DNA of 10,691 nucleotides, taken from contig CAYONT010000057.1 of NCBI GenBank assembly GCA_964405405.1, positions 1-10,691 on the forward strand, read 5' to 3'. The notes beneath the pieces are model-generated. The model saw only the letters and a program-made list of their open reading frames with translations. It was not told where the DNA came from and ran no database searches. Positions 6,901-10,691 of the stretch are shown one piece after another (the stretch's first letter is position 1; each line of letters starts with the position of its first letter). Both the position numbers and the translations under genes were made by a program. This stretch comes from CAMCYM01 sp964405405 (lineage in GTDB: Bacteria; Bacteroidota; Bacteroidia; Flavobacteriales_D; Sanyastnellaceae).

Positions 6901-9467
6901 GCCGCGAGCATTTCAGAGACGTCATCCAAAGCGCGCCGCACCTGGGACAGGCTGAAACCGCTGGAGATACCCCCGATGCGAATCCCGAATTCCTCATCGA
7001 AGGGCGGTAGATTTGCCAACTTCGCGAGGGTGTCGAGGCGCTTGCCGTTCCAGAGGATGCTCCAGTAGTCCGAGCTGCACTCCACGGCAAAAAAGGCCTG
7101 CAGGTTAACCGCCCCAGAAGCCGAGAAAAGGGGGAGCGAAAGAATATCTGGAACGTTGTCGGGATCAAGGATGCCGGCGGCGGGGCAAGGCTGATTCCGC
7201 TTGTAGGCCATGAAGAGTGCCTTCTGCGCCACGGCCTGCCAGGCAAGCCGGATGGGATGAAGGGGATTAAGGATGATGGCGTCGGGGTCCTGGCTCAGGG
7301 TGGTGCGATCTTGTTCAAGACCGCAGAACGCAATGACGTCAACCCAGGGAGCGATGGTTGGATCGGCGTCCAGCCATTCCGAGTAGGAATGCAAGTAGGC
7401 AAAGAGCTTGTCGGCGAATTCCTCGTCGGCCGTTAGCAGCTCGCCCAAGCGAGCGGCCTCGATGAGTTGGTTTTCATCGTGTCCGCGCAGTTTTGCGGCC
7501 AGCCATTCCCGGGCTTCGATGAATTGCGTGGAGGGGTGAAAGTTGGCAAGGTTGGGTCGGGGATCGTGCAGAAACTTGCCGCCCGAGATTACCGTCTCAG
7601 CCTGAGACTCCCAGTTCGGAGGACGCCAAGCTGAGGCATAGTCGACAGAAATCACCAGAGGGTAATAGGAATTCGTCGCGTTCTCCTTCGACAGTAGCCA
7701 TGTCTGAAGATCCGCGCAGCGGACATTGCGATCCAATTGAACGTCGGTTGTCGCACGGCCTTTGTCCTGCTGGCGGTTCAATTTTGTGAGGCGTTCGAAT
7801 TCCGTCTTACAGCCCTCGGGTGACACCTCGTCGCAGGTGAGAAAGATGCGCAATTTCTCCGGATCTGCGGCTTCTCTTTGGATCGTAATGTCGTAGTGGC
7901 ACTCCCCTGTGGTTTCCACCTCGAATCCCCAAGTGGTATCATCGACTCTCGCGATCGGCGTGGTGAGGGGTTCGGGCTGGGTGGCAGAATCCTCGTGACG
8001 CTCAGCAAGATTGCACAGTCGGACCGATGGCCGGGTGTAAATGTCGATGTAATGGCGCCCGCTTCCCTCGAGCAACAAGGAGCACTCATAGTCCGCGCTG
8101 CCCTTCCTTTGGCTGGGCTGCTTTGGCGGGGAGATCTTCCGTGCGTTGCGACAGAAGACGAAAAGGCCCGGTTCCCAACTCTGGAGGGAGATAACCTTGA
8201 TACTGGCCTTTTTCAGGCCGGGAGCCTCGACCGTATACCGCGCGGGCGTCTTATGAGGCGGGAGTGCCGCGTCCGTCTGGTCAACCTGGTGTTGAAGCGA
8301 GAATTCCCAGACGCACGTGTGAGCGCGCCCAGAGACGAGGCGGGTCAGCGTTGCATTGACTGCAGCTTCCTGATTCTCGGGCGCGGTGATTGCTAGCTGC
8401 ACTTCATTGTGGACGACCGAATGACCGCCGCGGAACGGAGGGAAGACGGAGTTGGTGCACTCGACTTCAAGGGCGCCGTCCGGGCGTCGCTCCTCCTCAA
8501 GCAACTCGACCCACCGCTCCAGAGTCAGGTGAACCCACCAAGTGGGAGGCTGGGCCAGCTCCTCGCCGCGGCTGGGGCTGTAATAGTATGAAGCTGCCCG
8601 CGCGAACCTCGAAGTTAGGTCACAGACGGAATTAAGGTGCGCGGCGAACGCGTCGAGGGCGATGATGTCATCCTCGCTGGCTTCTTCCTTAAGCTGCTCG
8701 AGGCCCTTGTTGATCCCGTTTTCCTCGAGGTGGGCGGCGAGCTGCTGAAGAACCTCATCTTGGTCTTTCGTTGCCAATTCACCATCTTCCGTGGGCGGGA
8801 AGCCGCAGGCCAAACTGAGGGGGGTGCACAATTTTGTGCCGCCTGAGATGCAGTAGATCCTCGTCAGGACCTTCCATGCCCCGACGCGCGAAACGTTGTG
8901 ACGTTCCGCTGCGTCCGCCGCATGGACGGCCTTTTGAATCATTTGGCGGGCCTGTTCCCGAGCGATGTCCGTGGAAATTGCGAACCGGTCCAAGGCCGCG
9001 TCGACAAGGAACTGGACGAAGTCGTCGTTCCACCAGTCCTCGATGGCCGCGTTTCCAGAGTTGCTCCGCACATCTAGACCAAAGGAGTCGCTTGCGGTCT
9101 CCATTGTGAGGGCCAGATTGGGATGGTTGCCGGGTGCGAGGAGAGCGACAAACCGCGGGCAACCCGGTTGATTGCGGAAATCGTTCAAGTGCACGCCTGC
9201 GCAAGTCCCGGATCGGCCCACGGGTGGAGCGGTGGTTGCGGCTTCCGAATGGAGCAGAATCGGAACCATGACCTGCTGTTCATTTCCCAGCTCAACCTTG
9301 ACGCCGCCATCCTTGACCAGTTCCTGAAAAACGGGATTCAGGATTTCCATGGGCGGGCCGTGAAAAACGGTTCGAAGCTCCGATCCAATATCAGGCAAGG
9401 AGCGAACTTTTTTGGCGGTTCGCTCGCGAACGAACTTGGCAATCTGCAGGACAAGTGGGTTCATCAC
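3933..9467 (-). CDS. giant DptH/DndH-like HerA/FtsK-type ATPase of a predicted restriction system
   Basis: This is a protein of about 1,840 residues with the ATPase at the C-terminus. The Walker A motif is GDLGTGKT (1502-1509, numbered from GTG) and the Walker B motif is LLVDEAD with Asp1727-Glu1728. An LASQY sensor-like segment follows with Gln1759. The LIFDYKRDYSD block after Walker A and VVVIDLASLGQDDRAKNML before Walker B are typical of HerA/FtsK-fold DNA-pumping ATPases. The C-terminal block (QGREFGVGVILASQYLRHF, then LLTWFLHKVPNVTPAELQALG) resembles what I know of DptH, the ATPase of DndFGH phosphorothioate-dependent restriction. About 1,380 residues of unidentified, largely helical and mixed sequence precede it; the first 75 residues may be a winged helix. 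A Pro/Ala-rich linker spans about 1387-1463. No signal peptide or membrane segment is seen, so it should be cytoplasmic. The start is GTG 9467 or the adjacent ATG 9464, with only a weak purine-rich site upstream. It is coupled closely to the gene upstream. The ATPase fold is sure; the DptH kinship is from memory of the family. Confidence 0.8.
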   Translation of the reverse strand: MMNPLVLQIAKFVRERTAKKVRSLPDIGSELRTVFHGPPMEILNPVFQELVKDGGVKVELGNEQQVMVPILLHSEAATTAPPVGRSGTCAGVHLNDFRNQPGCPRFVALLAPGNHPNLALTMETASDSFGLDVRSNSGNAAIEDWWNDDFVQFLVDAALDRFAISTDIAREQARQMIQKAVHAADAAERHNVSRVGAWKVLTRIYCISGGTKLCTPLSLACGFPPTEDGELATKDQDEVLQQLAAHLEENGINKGLEQLKEEASEDDIIALDAFAAHLNSVCDLTSRFARAASYYYSPSRGEELAQPPTWWVHLTLERWVELLEEERRPDGALEVECTNSVFPPFRGGHSVVHNEVQLAITAPENQEAAVNATLTRLVSGRAHTCVWEFSLQHQVDQTDAALPPHKTPARYTVEAPGLKKASIKVISLQSWEPGLFVFCRNARKISPPKQPSQRKGSADYECSLLLEGSGRHYIDIYTRPSVRLCNLAERHEDSATQPEPLTTPIARVDDTTWGFEVETTGECHYDITIQREAADPEKLRIFLTCDEVSPEGCKTEFERLTKLNRQQDKGRATTDVQLDRNVRCADLQTWLLSKENATNSYYPLVISVDYASAWRPPNWESQAETVISGGKFLHDPRPNLANFHPSTQFIEAREWLAAKLRGHDENQLIEAARLGELLTADEEFADKLFAYLHSYSEWLDADPTIAPWVDVIAFCGLEQDRTTLSQDPDAIILNPLHPIRLAWQAVAQKALFMAYKRNQPCPAAGILDPDNVPDILSLPLFSASGAVNLQAFFAVECSSDYWSILWNGKRLDTLAKLANLPPFDEEFGIRIGGISSGFSLSQVRRALDDVSEMLAAKPVVNVMISSSSGQTNACNEGISAWCKERLGTQENESLSTVGPRLLQILDLRDEKSRPEDAEISNLAEDTSNAVRWFAGDQSACAPDLAIIAQLETSNSKEDAVEVGSPIGWGTLLRHRVRRQLPAADGAFLSESRVGIARPPGGDALADKLVATLSKLENLSDLKVGFSFAPSVHAIQLALGRADFVAVSSSAIDPACFLGKWLPGYLWDYDLPSYSHRSGDTNGYYLISRIKETDRDVLKATLAKLPDGGQLTDGDVESIILEVARRGIPTVRGLSSGTAGATGDLGLFIASRLLQDAFRLEGEPSGLLPILRENDGTKTIALIVPVDPFRGYLDDLQRALKQPQLLRPDLLVATIRLTASECRIKLTPLEVKYRADVFSHGACKEALAQAASLSALFAKLNKLGADPDLTLWRLAFHHLLSSMLGFAFRVYSQQPIAANQSKQWTAIHAAVIGSLLSDEAKLEIDPVGRLVVLDKSSASAPRDVDEDAFPETLALSPADAASVLTAAAPPIYQLIKERVGDWRLLPSGEPATSTAPATPAVARTEASVSTEIERKISYTSQPSPPPPMALSEVPASPPVVGHKTPVVVGHAAHAPDAPAGAACATAGGIHFIVGETIDGFRREARSFQPSNTNLNQLNIGVVGDLGTGKTQLLKALIWRLSAAGTENRGVRPRILIFDYKRDYSDPAFVAAVGATVVKPHHLPVNVFDIRNSKDSFTPWLDRFNFFSDVLDKIYSGIGPIQRKQLKSAVKQAYDACLPAGRQPTIYDVNSCYSAIIGNKADSPSAILEDIVDREMFAPEPDKAKSFEQFLDGVVVIDLASLGQDDRAKNMLVAVMLNMFYEHMLRIPKRPYEGTDPQLRVVDSFLLVDEADNIMRYEFDVLRKVLLQGREFGVGVILASQYLRHFKAGASDYREPLLTWFLHKVPNVTPAELQALGLSTDVAQMAERIKTLPKHCCLYKTLGVMGDVIQASPFYKLVGNHDASLS

Positions 9468-9470
9468 ACT

Positions 9471-10691
9471 CTAGCTGTTGGCGTTTTGGGTGGTGCCGTC
9501 GAACGGCGGGACCAGGAGCATTCCGCTTTCGGCGTCGGGGCTGTCGAGTACGAGGCCGAGCATCCGGAGTTTTCTACCGAGGTCCCCGGTGGTTACGTTA
9601 TCTCGGTCGACACGAACCCCGTAGCATGCCAGGTGCCGGCAAAGCTTCTGAATCGATCGAGGCCCCGCGGCGTCACGGAGGCAGCAATGAACAAGGGCGA
9701 GAATCGACACCGGGCCCATTGAAACAATCCACGGCGCGGAGGGATATTCGGCCCTCTTTTTCAGGATATATCCCTGATCATACCCGCGAAGGATTTCGCT
9801 TGCTGTGATCCGCTGCTGGAGGACGTAACTCGCGAACTCGGAGAGATTCGAGCCGATACCCTTCTTGCAAGCAATGGTCCGGGCGTTTTTGTCCCCCTGT
9901 TGGAGGTCGGCGACTGCCGCCTCGACTCCGGCCGCTTTAAGGGCAGCGCCTTCTCGCGCCACTTTGCGGAGGAATCCAGCCAGCTCGGCACAGGAGCGAA
10001 TCGATTTCACCTGGGTGCCCATGGCTTCTAATTGCCAAAGAACCAGATTGATCCCGATTCGTGCGACCAGATAGCGGGAGGCGTAGTCTCGAATGATTGG
10101 CACTGCCGGGTTTCCGTAGGTCAAGAAGTGGCCGTCGGCGGCGACGATCTTGGTGCGAACCTCCTCGGGCGACGGATGCTCCCCGGATTCGATGGCACGC
10201 CTGATGGCTTGCCACACCCGGTAGTTCACATCGCATAGCCACAGAACGTGCGACACGGAGCCCAAGCGAAGCACCGCTTCCAGCAAGCTGATCCATTGCC
10301 GGCGGGTCATGAACGCTTTCGCCTGAATGATTGCTTCCATATCCCGGACAAACTGCCTCGCCGGGATAGCGAGATTTGCCTTTTCCTCTGCGGGCAGGCC
10401 CTCCTCGTTGGGCAGGGGCGACAGCTTCCATTGAATACTGGGGTTTCGGCGCAGAAGAAACTCCTGATGCAACCAGCGCGCCCAGATGTCGTCCCCTTCC
10501 GTAACGCTGAGCGCGTTGAACAACTCGCGCCATAGACGTTCCGCATGGACTTGGGAGTCGCATCCAAAGCCGATCATGCGCTGGACCAGCTGACCCGGGT
10601 TCCATGGCTTACCCGCGAGGCGCGCCGATCCTGAATACAACGCGACGTCGGGAACGAGCGGGCACATTTGCAGGAATCGCTTCGAGGATTG
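9471..10691 (-). CDS. unrecognised protein upstream of the DptH-like ATPase, cut by window edge
   Basis: The frame is open through the right edge, giving at least 406 codons, and ends with TAG at 9471-9473. An ATG at 10665-10667 exists, but the frame continues upstream (…KRFLQ before it) without a stop, so the true start may lie outside. I do not recognise the family. The protein is mostly helical and cytoplasmic-looking, with no signal peptide and no clear nucleotide-binding or nuclease motif. Residues about 316-387 (from the ATG), containing RSIQKLCRHLACYGV and LGRKLRMLGLVLDSPDAE, look like a helical/winged-helix module ending in a short beta-hairpin. It overlaps nothing, but its stop is only six bases from the ATG of the ATPase, so the two are surely co-transcribed. 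In dnd restriction operons the gene directly before dptH is dptG. A DptG-like role is thus a positional guess, unsupported by any motif I can verify. Confidence 0.85.
   Translation of the reverse strand, partial: QSSKRFLQMCPLVPDVALYSGSARLAGKPWNPGQLVQRMIGFGCDSQVHAERLWRELFNALSVTEGDDIWARWLHQEFLLRRNPSIQWKLSPLPNEEGLPAEEKANLAIPARQFVRDMEAIIQAKAFMTRRQWISLLEAVLRLGSVSHVLWLCDVNYRVWQAIRRAIESGEHPSPEEVRTKIVAADGHFLTYGNPAVPIIRDYASRYLVARIGINLVLWQLEAMGTQVKSIRSCAELAGFLRKVAREGAALKAAGVEAAVADLQQGDKNARTIACKKGIGSNLSEFASYVLQQRITASEILRGYDQGYILKKRAEYPSAPWIVSMGPVSILALVHCCLRDAAGPRSIQKLCRHLACYGVRVDRDNVTTGDLGRKLRMLGLVLDSPDAESGMLLVPPFDGTTQNANS

Noticed and set aside
1..10691. CRISPR arrays, tRNA, rRNA, riboswitches and retron-like RNA
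   Set aside because: No regularly spaced repeats, cloverleaf pattern or recognisable structured RNA was seen on either strand by eye.

Overview
The window is GC-rich bacterial chromosome. It holds the end of an ordinary-looking host gene on the left and an accessory, probably anti-phage, gene cluster on the right. The host cannot be fixed from one window. The composition, the TPR-like host gene and the style of a decayed IS66 transposase would fit a free-living GC-rich Gram-negative, possibly of the Verrucomicrobia/Planctomycetes group, but this is a weak inference.

Layout: (1) 3-428, + strand, the C-terminal end of a protein with a TPR-like helical repeat, cut by the left edge. (2) 429-898, about 470 bases with no convincing gene, probably the island boundary. 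(3) 899-1357, + strand, a Vsr-type endonuclease with its catalytic and zinc-site residues in place. (4) 1399-3231, - strand, a 610-residue cytosine-5 DNA methyltransferase that meets vsr tail to tail across 41 bases. (5) 3232-3932, a 700-base gap containing a frameshifted fragment of an IS66-family transposase. (6) 3933-9467, - strand, a giant (about 1,840-residue) protein with a HerA/FtsK-type ATPase at its C-terminus. The ATPase resembles the DndH/DptH ATPase of phosphorothioate-linked restriction systems. (7) 9471 to the right edge, - strand, an unrecognised protein (at least 406 residues) cut by the window and lying a few bases upstream of the ATPase in the same reading frame.

How they may work together (inference): the methyltransferase would mark host DNA with 5-methylcytosine. 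The unknown protein and the giant ATPase would form a sensing or DNA-translocating restriction complex, as DptF/G/H do for phosphorothioated DNA. Vsr would either repair the T:G mismatches that 5mC deamination creates or act as a nuclease of the system. No dndA-E or recognisable dptF gene is visible here. The interesting possibility is therefore a DptH-like restriction machine paired with base methylation instead of phosphorothioation. Genes beyond the right edge could change this reading.
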